Shown: positions 42,874 to 54,591 of the stretch, piece after piece
How the letters are laid out: every line of letters begins with the position of its first letter
Numbering within the stretch: position 1 is the first letter of the stretch
Source of the DNA: Salvelinus alpinus
Taxonomy: Eukaryota; Chordata; Actinopteri; Salmoniformes; Salmonidae
NCBI RefSeq assembly: GCF_045679555.1
Contig: NC_092089.1
Span: 2,370,663-2,434,662 of the forward strand
Length of the DNA stretch: 64,000 nt
Direction: 5' to 3'
Translations under genes and position numbers: made by a program
The notes under the pieces: model-generated
Seen by the model: the letters and a program-made list of their open reading frames with translations, nothing else
What the model was told of the DNA's origin: nothing
The model's database searches: none

Positions 42874-44221
42874 CTAACTAAAATAATTCAACACATATTG
42901 GTCCCTCAGCAGCCGACCACTGTCGTCATCAGGGAAGATTGCCGGATTGTCCCAGTCCATGGCTGGTGGCACTCTGGGGGCCCTCTCCTTCCTCAGGCAG
43001 GCCACATTGTGGAGGACAGCACAAGCCACAGTAATATCACATGCCCTAACAGGGCTGACCCTTAATTTGTGAAGGCAGTGAAAGCGTGCCTTCAGGAGGC
43101 CAAAGGTCATTTCAACTCTGGCCCTGGTCCTGGCATGGGCATGGTTGTAGGCCTGCTGTGCTTCCTGGGGGTCTGTGAAAGGTGTCAGGAGAAAAGGCTG
43201 GCAGCCATACCCCCTGTCTCCCAGCAACACACCAGAGAATTCACCTGTCAACACAAAATCTCATCATTACTACCTCATAAACACAGTGATATTCTTGACA
43301 CAGCCATGATGGTTATAAATAGGGGTTGTGTGGCTTACCTTGTGATAGGCACTGATAGATTTCAGAGGCCCGAAAGATTCTGGAGTCATGGACTGAGCCA
43401 GGCCATTTTGCCACAACATTGCTGATCACACAGTCAGCATTGCAGACCATCTGAAATCATAAGATGAGGAATATTACACCAATCAATGCACATCACTGGC
43501 AATGCAGAGTGTTCGTCAATGGACAATATCAAAAAGTTATGTTCACCTGAACATTAATGCTGTGAAAGGATTTCCTATTCACAAAATCGGCCTCATGGGC
43601 ACCTGAGGGGGCTTTTATCCTTATGTGTGTGCAGTCCACTGCACCAATGACATTGGGGAAACCTGTCACACAAAGTAATGAGTATCCTACTATGTGTTAA
43701 CAGTTGTCCTGTAATTTGTAGATCCTCTTACCTGCAATCCTATAGAACTCCTCTTTGATGTCACAGAGTCTTCTGTGGCCAGGGAAGGAGATGAAGACAT
43801 CTGCTAATGCTTTGATAGCCAGACACACACTCCTTATTGTGCGGCAAATTGTGGCCTTGTTCAGCTGTTCTGCATCCCCCACTGAGTACAGGAAGGCTCC
43901 ACTAGCAAAAAAGCGCAAGGCCACACAAACCATTTGCTCCACACTCAGTGCATGGCTCCGTGCAGTGCGGTGCTTAATCCTGGGACCCAGTAGTCTGCAT
44001 AGATACCTGATGCCATCTGCAGAAAACCTGTATCTTTCATATAGATGGTCATCAGGGAAGGCCAGTGGGTCCAACCGGTCCCTGAAGACCCTTTCTCGCC
44101 TGAAGGCTCTCCTCAGCACAAGTGCTTCTTCATCCACCACATCTCGCACGAATGGGCATGCCATTGTCAGAGCAGAAAGGAACACACAATTTTGGGCCTT
44201 CATATAGGCTAGTGGCCACAC
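42874..44221 (-). CDS. HARBI1-like Harbinger transposase, apparently intact
   Basis: Four exons: 44221..43732, 43662..43547, 43450..43339 and 43244..42874, phases 1, 0, 1. They join to 362 codons with no stop; using a later Met (MACPFVRD) gives about 343, close to HARBI1 (349 aa). The DDE nuclease core is complete: [10 protein letters not shown] (first Asp), [12 protein letters not shown] with LLGDRGYGC (second Asp region) and [14 protein letters not shown] (Glu). The protein should cut and rejoin the element's ends in the nucleus with its Myb-like partner, encoded upstream on the same strand. Splice donors are GTAAG, GTGAA and GTAAG. Intact frames plus matching TIRs point to recent movement. 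Confidence 0.88.
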
Positions 44222-44445
44222 CTGGTGCTGGGGGGGTGGGCAAAAGAGGGCGATGCCTTATAACGATGACTTGGTTGTACTGATTGCTGGGAAAATAAAA
44301 AAAACCTTAGAAAGATGCCACCGTCCTGTGTGCTCACAATAAGAGCTCATATGTCATGGCTCACTTGACTTTACGAGAATATACCTAATTTTTATTTTGA
44401 GCTGTGTCATCTTCTTGGAGCTGGGGGAGGAAAGAAAAATAATGA

Positions 44446-45524
44446 TTAATACATTTGTGTTACAGTTAGCATACAGTGTACATTGAAGGCATATCTCACC
44501 TCCCTCTCAAGTTTTTTTATTTCAAGGTCCAGTTTCCTAATTGTCCTCTTTTTTATTTCGGACTCCAGTGCAAGATTTTCCATCTTTTTCTTCTTGTACT
44601 GAATGTCTATGTCTGCCAGTTCTATTTGGCGCCGGAGGTGGTTGCCATACAACTTTCTGATAGCTTGTGAGCTCTGTGAACACAATACAATTAGCGCAGC
44701 TGGAATTTGGCAGGATGTGGTGTCCTTTTATTAATACGCACTATGTTGCCAGGCTGGTTTTCCCACTGTATAGCATCTGGGTCCTGTAAAAGAAATTAGA
44801 TTTTTTGATTTTGATGAGGACTCCTCACCATTGTAGAGTAAATAGTACTTTCACAGTCTTAACATGATACCTCATGCCTTCTGGAATCCAGAGAGATGGT
44901 CTCCTCCTCATCATCGTCTCCATCATGTGCTGTTGCTGCTGCACTGGGGCCTTCACCCTATCACATTTAATCGGATTCATATTGAAGCTAGTAGACAAGA
45001 CATGCCAGGCCTACAGTATGCCTTTGATGGAGTACTCACTGGATCAGCATCGTCTGGTGCTTGTGCTGGTGGCTCTAACAGGAACACAGTGCTGCCAGAC
45101 ACTGCAAGGCAATAGGTAAACCAAAGTCAGACAGTCCAAATTGATTCAATATGAATGTGGTTGTATCCCATGTAGAGATGGAAGGACATACCTTGAATGA
45201 AGCGGGTGGCATCTTGGGAGGAACCTATGCTCGTCTCTTTCCCCCCAGGGATCCCCTCTAAGACGGGCCTGCCTTTATTTAGCTCCAAGGCCATGTCCTC
45301 TGCTGGGGTAAGGTCAGCCTTTGGTGACCCACCACCCGTGCCTTGTCTGTGGGTATTCTTTTTCACTGCTAAAACAGTACAGACAATGTGTGAGCAGGCA
45401 CCTTCTGGGTACAATATATGCTTGTGCTTTGTTAAATATTAGTCAGGGACCATACCATTCTGCAGAATGTTCTTGTATTTGATTTTGACCTGCTGCCATG
45501 TCCGTTTTGGCCCGTTCATGTTTA

Positions 45525-45570
<46 letters not shown>

Positions 45571-45988
45571 TTAATGGAGTCACACTGCAAAAAATTACTT
45601 GGTATTTTTGTCTTGTTTTCAGTAAAAATATCAAAAAATGTATCATAGCTTTATACAGTGTGATGGAGTTACTTTACACAATTTCACTCATATCTGCAGT
45701 GCATTTCAATTAAAAATTTAACCGTTTCATAATTACAGTACAACTGCATTTTTGGAGATGTGAATTAAATATTTGAATTGTAATTGTGATGTTTCAGCGG
45801 AGCGGTGAGTGTGTAATTGTGCACTACTTACGCATTCAGGCGGTCTGCAATACTTTGCCACGCTTTTTCTCTTTGCTTTATCACTGTGGCGTGTTGCCTT
45901 TCTTCTTAATTATATCTTTTACCTCCTCGTATGCCTCCATGAGGATTTGTGCTTCCGACGGGGAAAAGTACGCGGCTCTAGTTGCCAT
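44446..45988 (-). pseudogene. Harbinger Myb/MADF-like DNA-binding protein, one frameshift
   Basis: Exon 1 (45988..45832) begins MATRAAYFSPSEAQILMEAY, a SANT/Myb-type helix, and after KKKGNT needs a one-base shift to reach VIKQREKAWQSIADRLNA. Exon 2 (45526..45456) gives LNMNGPKRTWQQVKIKYKNI. Later pieces are a low-complexity linker (KADLTPAEDMALELNKGRPV, 45,371-45,190), an acidic stretch (DGDDDEEE) near 44,900, and a C-terminal coiled coil (IDIQYKKKKMENLALESEIK, 44,685-44,446). The partner protein helps the transposase bind DNA. The frameshift may be real or a sequencing error. Confidence 0.75.
45531..45569. repeat. (AC)n microsatellite inside the Harbinger element
   Basis: About 20 AC repeats directly upstream of the acceptor of Myb-like exon 2. 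Confidence 0.9.
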
Positions 45989-46790
45989 GGTAAATCAGTT
46001 AATCTGTGATCTGTGGCGGGGTCTATTTGAGTGAGCCGTGAGCGCGCACCTATCCAGGATTGGTTTCACCTGGCTTAATGAATCCGTGTCTGCTCATCCT
46101 GGCTTGGTCTTTGTGCAACCAATTAAGCCTGGAAGCACATGTTTTGGCTTCATTGAGCTCAGCTGAGTCATTTATCCCGGATGTCTTAATTCTACTTTTG
46201 TGCAACAGGCCCCTGTTTTCTTTTGTCTTGTATTTATTTAGTTGGTCAGGGCGTGAGTTGGGTGGGTTTGTCTATGTGTGATTTTCTATGTTGGGATGTT
46301 TGTGTTCGGCCGGGTATGATTCTCAATCAGAGGCAGCTGTCAATCGTTGTCCCTGATTGAGAATCATACTTAGGCAGCCTGGGTTTCACGTGTGTGTGGT
46401 GGGTGTTTGTTTCCCTGTTTGTATCTCGTGTCATTGTTCGTGCCACACGGGACTGTTTTCTGTTTTGTCACGTTTGTTGTTTTTTTGTATTTGTAAGTGT
46501 TTTGTTTTGATTAAATCAATATGAGCACTAACAACTCTGCGTTTTGGTCCGACCCTTACTCCTTCTCCTCATCCGAGGAGGAGGAATTAGACAGCCGTTA
46601 CAATTTGAGCTTTAATGACTCATCATAAGTGATAGAACCTCTTGTTATACATAATGACTGATATGCATGAATGTATTAATGTAATTGCATCATAAAGCAA
46701 TTGTTGGACAATGCAGCCATTAAAAGACTTCCTCGTAATCTAAAGTAAAGTGCATCTGCTAAAGAAATATGTTCAGGCACGCAATGGGTA

Positions 46791-48409
46791 AAGTTCAAGT
46801 CGGAGGTCTAGATACACCTTAGACAAATACATTTAAACTCAGTGTTTCACAATTCCTGACATTTAATCCTAGTAAATTCTCTGTCTTAGGTCAGTTAGGA
46901 TCACCACTTTATTTTAAGAATTTGAAATGTCAGAATAATAGTTGAGAGAATGATTTATTTCAGCTTTTATTTCTTTCATCACATTCCCCGTGGGTCAGAA
47001 GTTTACATACACTCAATTAGTATTTGGTAGCATTGCCTTTAAATTGTTTAACTTTGGTCAAACGTTTCTTGGGTCAAACGTTTTGGGTAGCCTTCCACAA
47101 GTTTCCCACAGTAAGTTGGGTGAATTTTGGCCCATTCCTCCTGACAGAGCTGGTGTAAATGAGTCAGGTTTGTAGGCCTCCTTGCTCGCACACGCTTTTC
47201 AGTTCAGCCCACACATTTTCTATAGGATTGAGGATTGTGATGGCCACTCCAATACCTTGACTTTGTTGTCCTTAAGCCATTTTGACATAACTTTGGAAGA
47301 CCCATTTGTGACCAATGTTTAACTTCCTGACTGAAGCCTTGAGATGTTGCTTCAATATATCCTAATAATTTTCCATTCTCATGATGCCATCTATTTTGTG
47401 AAGTACACCAGTCCCTCCTGCAGCAAAGCACCCCCACAACATGATTCTGCCACCCCCGTGCTTCACGGTTTGGATGGTGTTCTTCGGCTTGCAAGCCTCC
47501 CCCTTTTCCTCCAAACATAACGATGGTCATTATGGCCAATCAGTTCTATTTTTGTTTCATCAGACCAGAGAACATTCCTCCAAAAAGTATGATCTTTGTC
47601 CCCATGTGCAGTTGCAAACCGTAGTCTGGCTTTTTATGGCGGTTTTGGAGCAGTCCAGCACTTCCTTGCTGAGCGACCTTTCAGGTTATGCCGATACAGG
47701 ACTTGTTTAACTGTGGATATAGATACTTTTGTACCTGTTTCCTCCAGCATCTTCACAAGGTCCTTTGCTGTTGTTCTGGGATTGATTTGCACTTTTCGCA
47801 CCAAAGTACGTTCATCTCTAGGAGACAGAACGCGTCTCCTTCCTGAGCGGTGTGATGGCTGCGTGATCCCATGGTGTTTATACTTGCGTACAATTGTTTG
47901 TACAGATGAACGTGGTACCTTCAGGCGTTTGGAAATTGCTCCGAAGGATGAACCAGACTTGTGGAGGTCTAAAAAAAAATTCTTAGGTCTTGGCTGATAT
48001 ATTTTGATTTTCCCATGATGTCAAGCAAAGAGGCACTGAGTTTGAAGGTAGTCATTGAAATACATTCACAGGTACACCTCCAATTGACTCAAATTATGTC
48101 AATTAGCCAATCAGAAGCTTCTAAAGCCATGACATCATTTTCTGGAATGTTCCAAGCTGTTTAAAGGCACAGTCAACTTAGTGTATGTAAACTTTTGACC
48201 CACTGGAATTATAATACTGTACAGCGAATTATAAGTGAAATAATCTGTCTTTAAACAATTGTTGGAAAAATTACTTGTGTCATGCACAAAGTAGATGTCC
48301 TAACCGACTTGCCAAAACTATAGTTTGTTAACAATAAATTTGTGGAGTGGTTGAAAAACGAGTTTTAATGACTCCAACCTAAGTGTATGTAATCTTCCGA
48401 CTTCAACTG
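46791..48409 (-). mobile_element. Sleeping Beauty-family Tc1 transposon relic, 1.62 kb
   Basis: Flanked by TA. The right end is the complement of CAGTTGAAGTCGGAAGATTA and the left end is AAGTTCAAGTCGGAGGTCTA. Both ends have the inner direct repeat (GTGGGTCAGAAGTTTACATA on the left; TTTGACCCACTGG on the right), the IR/DR layout of salmonid Tc1 elements used to derive Sleeping Beauty. The interior is a minus-strand transposase with MGKSKYISQDL at its start (near 48,018) and many stops and frameshifts, so it is inactive. Confidence 0.92.
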
Positions 48410-48689
48410 TATATAGCAGAGGAGGCTGGTGGAAGGAGCTATAGGAGTACGTCTGGTATACTGAGTGGTCATTTTATGTGGTCTTACAACATGGTCCCTC
48501 AAATATTGCAGACACCTTCTCTCAATGACTTTCCCTCCCTCATAAACACACAAGGGTGCACACACACACACACACATACAAACGCAAACCAAACACACAC
48601 ACATGCACAGAAACCAAACACTCATCTGCTGTCCCGTGATGGCATAGGTTAATGGTTACTAAACAGCTACATTGATAGAGATCACCAGT

Positions 48690-48912
48690 GGTTTAACTCT
48701 CTGAGGCCACATGATCAGCAGTGGTTTAACTCTCTGAAGCCACATGATCAGCAGTGGTTTAACTCTCTGAAGCCACATGATCAGCAGTGGTTTAACTCTC
48801 TGAAGCCACATGATCACCAGTGGTTTAACTCTCTGAAGCCACATGATCACCAGTGGTTTAACTCTCTGAAGCCACATGATCACCAGTGGTTTAACTCTCT
48901 GAAACCACATGT
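48690..48912. repeat. Minisatellite, 33-bp unit, about 7 copies
   Basis: Units CAGTGGTTTAACTCTCTGAA, then GCCACATGATCAC (or CAG). The 33-bp length leaves a false open frame on the minus strand. Confidence 0.95.
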
Positions 48913-49083
48913 CACATCCAGTTTGGGGGATCCATAAAAATAACTGCTTCCTGGGGCAACTGTTATCTGAGTGAGTCCACACTGTTTGCACAGGGACAAT
49001 CACTGCAGGGAAACAAGAGGAGATGACGAAGGCAAGTCATAACAGCGTGTGTGTGTGTGTATTGAGGCTATGTTGCAGCTGTC

Positions 49084-49225
<142 letters not shown>

Positions 49226-50286
49226 AAGTAGCCAGCTAACCTCTGTAGCTAGCCAGCAAGATAGCAAGCAACGCTAAAGGGATTGCAAACGAGTTAGCAT
49301 AACTCTAGCCCCCCAAAAATAGTTTTTCTTAATATTAACTAGCTGGCTAGCATTTGAGGCCAGCAAACACGTTCCCCGTACACTAGGAATGTATTTCCTC
49401 CAATGTTATAATGAAAAGGTGCCTCTGTCCCAAAACACAAGTTTTCTTGAGACTTGTGGGAGGAGTGCTGAGTGCTGAAGTTCCCCACTGTATGCGCTTT
49501 CAGTAGCCTGATTTCATCAAGACTGAGGGGAAATCCGCACAATGCGAGCTTCGTAGTCTGATAGCAAAAGTCACATGTAAGTGTCAAGTGTAGACAAGAC
49601 CAATTAGGTATTGCTCTCCATGTGATGTGATTAGAGTGAAGCCAAATCCAAACTGGCTTCCCTTGACACCATTCACAGTTGAGCTTGCTCAGTTAGCTCA
49701 ACATGGGCTATTATTGTACACTTTTTTTTTTTATCAAGGGAGGCCATACAGGCGACAATGATGTCATACTATTTTTGATTAGACAACATTAGTTAGATGG
49801 CCTACACATACAGAGACAGAGGTGCGCTGTTTCACTGGCTCGGATGCTTTCTCCGGTGTGATAGAAAGATAAATTATTGTGTTTTTTTCTTTACATTTTT
49901 TAGGGAAGCCTGGCTTCCCTTGGCATCCATGAATACACCTCACTGATATTGTCACTACATAAAGCACATTTGAAGCACAGTCAGACATTGGCCTTTCTGT
50001 TTTGTGCACATATTCTCACGAACCATTGGCAGGCATCACTGTATAGGGGACTACATATTACAAAATTATACTGGATTCAGTTGATAAGTAGCGGCATCAT
50101 GTCAATGCCCACAGTTGGGACTCTTATTTTGAAAGGAAGTTGATGTGGACTTTCGCGCTGACTGTACGCAACTCGGACTCGCATTAGATATTTTACTATT
50201 TGTAGATGTATACCTAGCTAGCTAGTTATCGACAGAGAAGAGCACATGTTCGGTGGTTCGTTCTATAGCTCTTAGTGTATTATAAC
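49226..50286. promoter_or_regulatory. Upstream region of NBN
   Basis: No exon. It includes words common in salmonid intergenic repeats (GCTAGCTAG runs; a pair of inverted GGGAAGCC...TGGCTTCCCTT stretches near 49,650 and 49,910). The NBN promoter should lie in the last 150-200 bp before 50287, where CpGs (TCGCGCTGACTGTACGCAAC) cluster. No TATA box is evident. Confidence 0.4.
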
Positions 50287-51656
50287 ATGTGGACACTGAA
50301 CCCTTTAGAATCCGGAGGTAACTTCTGTTTTGCCCAGCTCTAGTTAGCTACAGTAACGTTAGCTATCTTAGCCATAGCGGATGACCAACCCACCAGCTAA
50401 CAACATTAGCAGCTAGCTACATTTGACAGCTCGTTCTAGATGTTAGCTAGCTATGTTTCTCAGTGTATTTTGGAGTATTAGAATACGCGCTTAGAAGATG
50501 AGAATCAAATCTGTTACAGTAACTATTAAAAATTGTTACTGTCTAACGTTAATTAGCTAGTTAGTATTATTCCTATGACACAATTCATCCAAGTTACACC
50601 TGGCTAGCAAGCTAACGTGCAGTCCTACACTGTTGCAGTTGGTAATCTTCTATCTAACGCATAACATATGATGATTAAGCCCTTAATCATCCTCCAGTTG
50701 TTTTGAATAAGAACATTACTTTTCTCATTATTCAATCTCATGACATATCCTGTCCCAGGTGTCACCCACTACCTCCTGCCAGATAAGGAGTATGTGGTGG
50801 GGCGTAAGAACTGTGAGGTCATCCTGCCCAATGACCAGTCCATCAGCCGGGCTCATGCTCATCTCACTGCTACAGATCAGGTGAGAGAGACGGGGATATT
50901 CTTTATAGTAATTTTACTCACACACACAAACCCGCTTAACCAGAGCACTACCCTACAACTGCTAAATACTTCACAGAAAAATATATAGGCTGAATGTGAG
51001 CAGGCCTACATTCTGTCCCTAGTCCATCAAATGCTGTCATGTCTCCCTTGTAGTAGAAGGTGCTCTCGCACTGTTCACCATCCTAACTAGCCAGCATGAA
51101 TCTTGTCTTGTAGACAGAGCTGGGTTTTTTGCCTAATGTTGTACATGTGTTACATAAGGAGACACTTGTTTTTAGGGATATCAAAATCCACGTCTTGTAT
51201 TGTTTGGTTAAGAGAGTTTTTCATAAAGTAGATGTAACCAACAGACTGTTGTTGTGTTGTGTGCCAGGCCCTGTCCCTGAAGGACAGTTCTAAGTATGGC
51301 ACGTTTGTTAACGAGGAGCGTCTGTCAGGAGACACCCCTCGCAGCCTGACGGCAGGGGACAGAGTGACATTTGGGGTCTTTCACAGCAAGTTCAGGTGTG
51401 CACCCACATTTACGCAATGATAATACTTTTGATGGAAACAAATTAGAAATCTATATTTTGAAATGTCTCTCTCTCTCCAGTGTGCAGCAGGTAACTGCGG
51501 TGGTGTGCTCGTCCTGTGTTGATAATGAAGGGAAGGTCTCACTGTCTCAGACCCTGCAGCTTCTGGGTGGCCGGCTGACCAACACCTGGACACAGGACTG
51601 CACTCACCTGGTCATGCCCACTGTTAAAGTCACCATCAAGGTCAGCACATGACCAC

Positions 51657-51733
<77 letters not shown>

Positions 51734-52217
51734 ATTCATCTGTACATACAGAATGTGCTCTCTCCCCATGCAGACTATCTGTGCTTTGTTGTGCTGTCGG
51801 CCCATAGTCAAGCAGGAGTTTTTCACTGAGCTCACCAAAGCCCTGCAACAGAAACAACCACCTCCAAAAGCTGAGAGGTACTAAGAGACACCACACACAA
51901 GGCTGCTGCTCACCTCCACAAACCACACAATAATAGCTGCCACTTCATCCAGGCCTCATTTTATATACCTACAGTGCATTTCCACATTTTGTTATGTTAC
52001 AGCCTTATTCTGAAATTGATGAAATTGTATTTTTTAAATTGCCCAAATCGCTCACTATCCCTTCAATGTTATTGAAGGACTGTTTGTGGGTTTTAATAGT
52101 TTCTTCCCAGAGATAGACGAGCCCAGTCTGAATAAGGATGAGGTGGACCTGACCGAGAGGCCAGAACGTAAAGAACTTTTCACTGGCAAGACCTTCCTCT
52201 TCCTCAATAACAAACAG
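50287..52217 (+). CDS. nbn: NBN (nibrin), first six coding exons
   Basis: Exons 50287..50317, 50759..50880, 51268..51395, 51481..51640, 51774..51877 and 52100..52217; phases agree and total 221 codons. Nibrin is the adaptor of the MRE11-RAD50-NBN complex that senses DNA double-strand breaks and recruits ATM. The FHA domain is clear: [60 protein letters not shown] (about residues 20-105). The BRCT region follows: [60 protein letters not shown], then [17 protein letters not shown] and [16 protein letters not shown], all close to human NBN. The start [10 protein letters not shown] matches human MWKLLPAAG in position. The gene is cut by the window: downstream exons (second BRCT, MRE11- and ATM-binding parts) must lie beyond intron 6, which exceeds 11.7 kb. 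Confidence 0.95.
51661..51731. repeat. (GT)n microsatellite in NBN intron 4
   Basis: About 35 GT repeats starting 20 bp after the exon 4 donor. Confidence 0.96.
51971..52045 (+). mobile_element. Tc1 terminal fragment in NBN intron 5
   Basis: TACAGTGCATTTCCACATTT and GTTATGTTACAGCCTTATTC are the salmonid Tc1 end also seen at 30,015; no partner end is present. Confidence 0.6.
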
Positions 52218-52646
52218 GTACTGGCCTGCCTCTCTCGCTCACACTGCAAACAGGTACTGGCCTGCCTCTCTCGCTCACACTGCAAACAGGTACTGGCCTG
52301 CCTCTCTCGCTCACACACCAAACAGGTACTGGCCTGCCTCTCTCGCTCACACTGCAAACAGGTACTGGCCTGCCTCTCTCGCTCACACTGCAAACAGGTA
52401 CTGGCCTGCCTCTCTCGCTCACACTGCAAACAGGTACTGGCCTGCCTCTCTCGCTCACACACCAAACAGGTACTGGCCTGCCTCTCTCGCTCACACACCA
52501 AACAGGTACTGGCCTGCCTCTCTCGCTCACACACCAAACAGGTACTGGCCTGCCTCTCTCGCTCACACACCAAACGGGTACTGGCCTGCCTCTCTCGCTC
52601 ACACTGCAAACAGGTACTGGCCTGCCTCTCTCGCTCACACTGCAAA
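52211..52646. repeat. Minisatellite, 36-bp unit, 12 copies, made from the NBN exon 6 donor
   Basis: The first unit begins with the last 7 bases of exon 6 (CAAACAG) and its donor GTACTGG. Each following unit repeats CAAACAGGTACTGGCCTGCC plus TCTCTCGCTCACACTG (or CACC), so every copy carries the same CAG|GTACTG donor context. The unit is 36 bp, a multiple of three, and has no stop in the NBN frame. Confidence 0.95.
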
Positions 52647-52650
52647 CAAA

Positions 52651-53366
52651 TCAACATTTCAAAGTCACATGCGCTGAATACAACCTTACCATGAAATGCT
52701 TACTTACAAGCCCTTAACCAACAATGCAGTTCAAGAAATAGAGTTAAGAAAATATTTACTCAATAAACTAACGAGAGAAAAAATTAAGGGGAGAAAAAAA
52801 AGTAACAGAAGAAACTTACATAACAATAACGAGTTACCGAATCAAGGTGCGGGGGTACAGGTTAGTCGAGGTAATTTGTAAAGTGACTATGCATAGATAA
52901 TAAACAGCGAGTAGCAGCAGTGTAAATTCAAAGGGGTGAGGGTCAATGTAAATAGTTTGGGTGGCCATTTGATGAATTGTTCAGCCATCTTATGGCTTGG
53001 GGGTAGAAGCTGTTAAGGAGCCTTTTTGTCCTAGACTTGGCGCTCTGGTACCGCATGCTGTGCGGTAGCAGATGTGTTGTTGCCTGCATAGCAGATGTGT
53101 TGTTGCCTACCCTTACAACCTGGGGGTGGCCTGTCAGGAAGTCCAGGATCCGGTTGCAGAGGGAGGTGTTTAGTCCCAGGGTCCTTAGCTTAGTGATGAG
53201 CTTTGTGGGCACTATGGTGTTGAACGCTGAGCTTTAGTCAATGAACAGCATTCCCACATAGGTGTTCCTTTTGTCCAGGTGTGAAAGGGCAGTGTGGAGT
53301 GCGCTTGAGATTGTGTCGTCTGTGGATCTGTTATGGTGGTATGCGAATTGGAGTGGGTCTAGGGTT
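52651..53366 (-). mobile_element. LINE (L2/CR1-like), 3' portion, left of the retroviral insertion
   Basis: Minus-strand 3' end of a salmonid LINE. RT pieces [40 protein letters not shown] and [20 protein letters not shown] are clear. The frame then jumps from [10 protein letters not shown] to a terminal segment ([16 protein letters not shown]), so the RT palm with the catalytic ADD motif is deleted. The 3' tail (CTTACTTACAAGCCCTTAAC region) reaches about 52,651. It continues on the other side of the retrovirus at 62,524. Confidence 0.85.
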
Positions 53367-54092
53367 TGTCGTGGAAAATCATTTTCAAATACAACGCTTA
53401 CCAGAACTTTTAAAATCAAACATGCTCTTTATTACAACTGTACAGCCCACTGGCATGTCCCCGCGGAACACACCCCGCGGAACACACCCCGCGGAACACA
53501 CCCCGCTTCCCAACCCCGGTTCCAACATTTATACATAAATAGCATATGGGTCCACCCCATATGCAAATAAGCATACCTCCCCTAATTCTTCCTGCCATCC
53601 TTATCTTTTTAGTTCAGGCTTCCTGCTTGTTCACGCCTACTAACGCCCATTATCTGCTTTCAGTTAAATTATAATAGTGGCCAGACCCATGCTTGTCTTA
53701 AAAATAATATATGTCCATCTACCCTCTAGGCCTATGACTCAACCCTGTATTTAATTCAATGCCCCAGCATGTTCTCTGGTATGTCCTTATTGGAATTGGC
53801 AGACTCTATGTCTCTTCTTGTCATTAGTGTCCAGTTGCCTTAAGCATATTTCTCTGGTATGTGTGCTTTTAGTGGAATGTGTAGACTATAAGTCTAGTGT
53901 GTCCAATTGTTTTAGGTGCCCATGTGTCTGGTCAGTCTGTCAGCACAATGGAGAAAATAAGAGGGCCAGAACGTCCCTTAGTATATCTCCATTACCAGTC
54001 TCATGATCAACGTGAACATGTGGTTCGTTACTTTAATGTTCAGCTGTCTTATGTCTTTATATTTTATCCATGTGTTTTATGTTACTACTACA
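53367..54092 (-). repeat. 3' LTR of the endogenous retrovirus
   Basis: Starts TGTCGTGG and ends ACTACTACA on the plus strand (TG...CA ends). On the minus strand a poly(A) signal AATAAA lies near 53,430. A triple 15-bp repeat (CCGCGGAACACACC) lies near 53,460-53,505. Confidence 0.93.
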
Positions 54093-54591
54093 ATCCCCCC
54101 TCTGGGGCTATTTAGCCACATAAATGATACAAATAAGACTTTGGGATAGTAAATTAAAATACCTATGATAAACAAGAAAATACAAAAAATAAAAACAAAG
54201 TGAAGCATATAAACCAACTAGACCAAACATCTCCAATGTGAAATAGGAGTAAAAGATCCAATCAGAAACATTAAAGAAAACCAACTAGACCAAACATCTC
54301 CAATATTCATAAGAGTAAAAGATCAAATTTGGTATAAAAATATAATTAATCCATTCTAAGTTCATATTTGGTGTTATCCACAAAAATATAGATTCAAATC
54401 CTGATTTAACCTCATCTCTGGCCTTGAAATCCCTAGGTAGACCTCTAAGCAGTCCAATTGCATTAAGGTATACCTCAGGATCCTTATCATAAGCCATTTT
54501 AACTCTAGGTTTAACATAGTCATCATGGAGTGATTCAATAATAGTAACCTATTTAATTGCTCTAACTAAGGCACAAGGACCAATCCATCCA

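Larger units (their letters stand above)
41746..46212 (-). mobile_element. PIF/Harbinger transposon, complete, 4.47 kb
   Basis: Terminal inverted repeats GGGCCTGTTGCACAAAA on the left and the complement on the right, flanked by the 3-bp target duplication CTG (41743-41745 and 46213-46215), which fits the CWG preference of the superfamily. It carries both expected genes on the minus strand: a Myb/MADF-like DNA-binding protein (45,988-44,446) and a DDE transposase (44,221-42,874). Confidence 0.92.
41728..46602 (+). repeat. Solo LTR-like relic split by a Harbinger element
   Basis: The left piece is only 41728-41745 (TGTCACGTTCCTGACCTG); the rest is 46213-46602, ending GTTACA. Flanks ATTCG and ATTTG look like a 5-bp target duplication. 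The larger piece contains the salmonid-wide words GGTATGATTCTCAATCAGAG and GATTGAGAATCATACTTAGG. No internal coding region. Same family as 3113-3493. Confidence 0.6.

Noticed and set aside
43755-44207. 150-codon plus-strand frame
   Set aside because: Antisense shadow of Harbinger transposase exon 1, which has the conserved protein sequence on the minus strand.
52055-52694. 200-codon open frames on both strands across the 36-bp NBN array
   Set aside because: Same arithmetic cause. Only the first 118 nt (exon 6) belong to NBN; the rest matters only if downstream donors are used.
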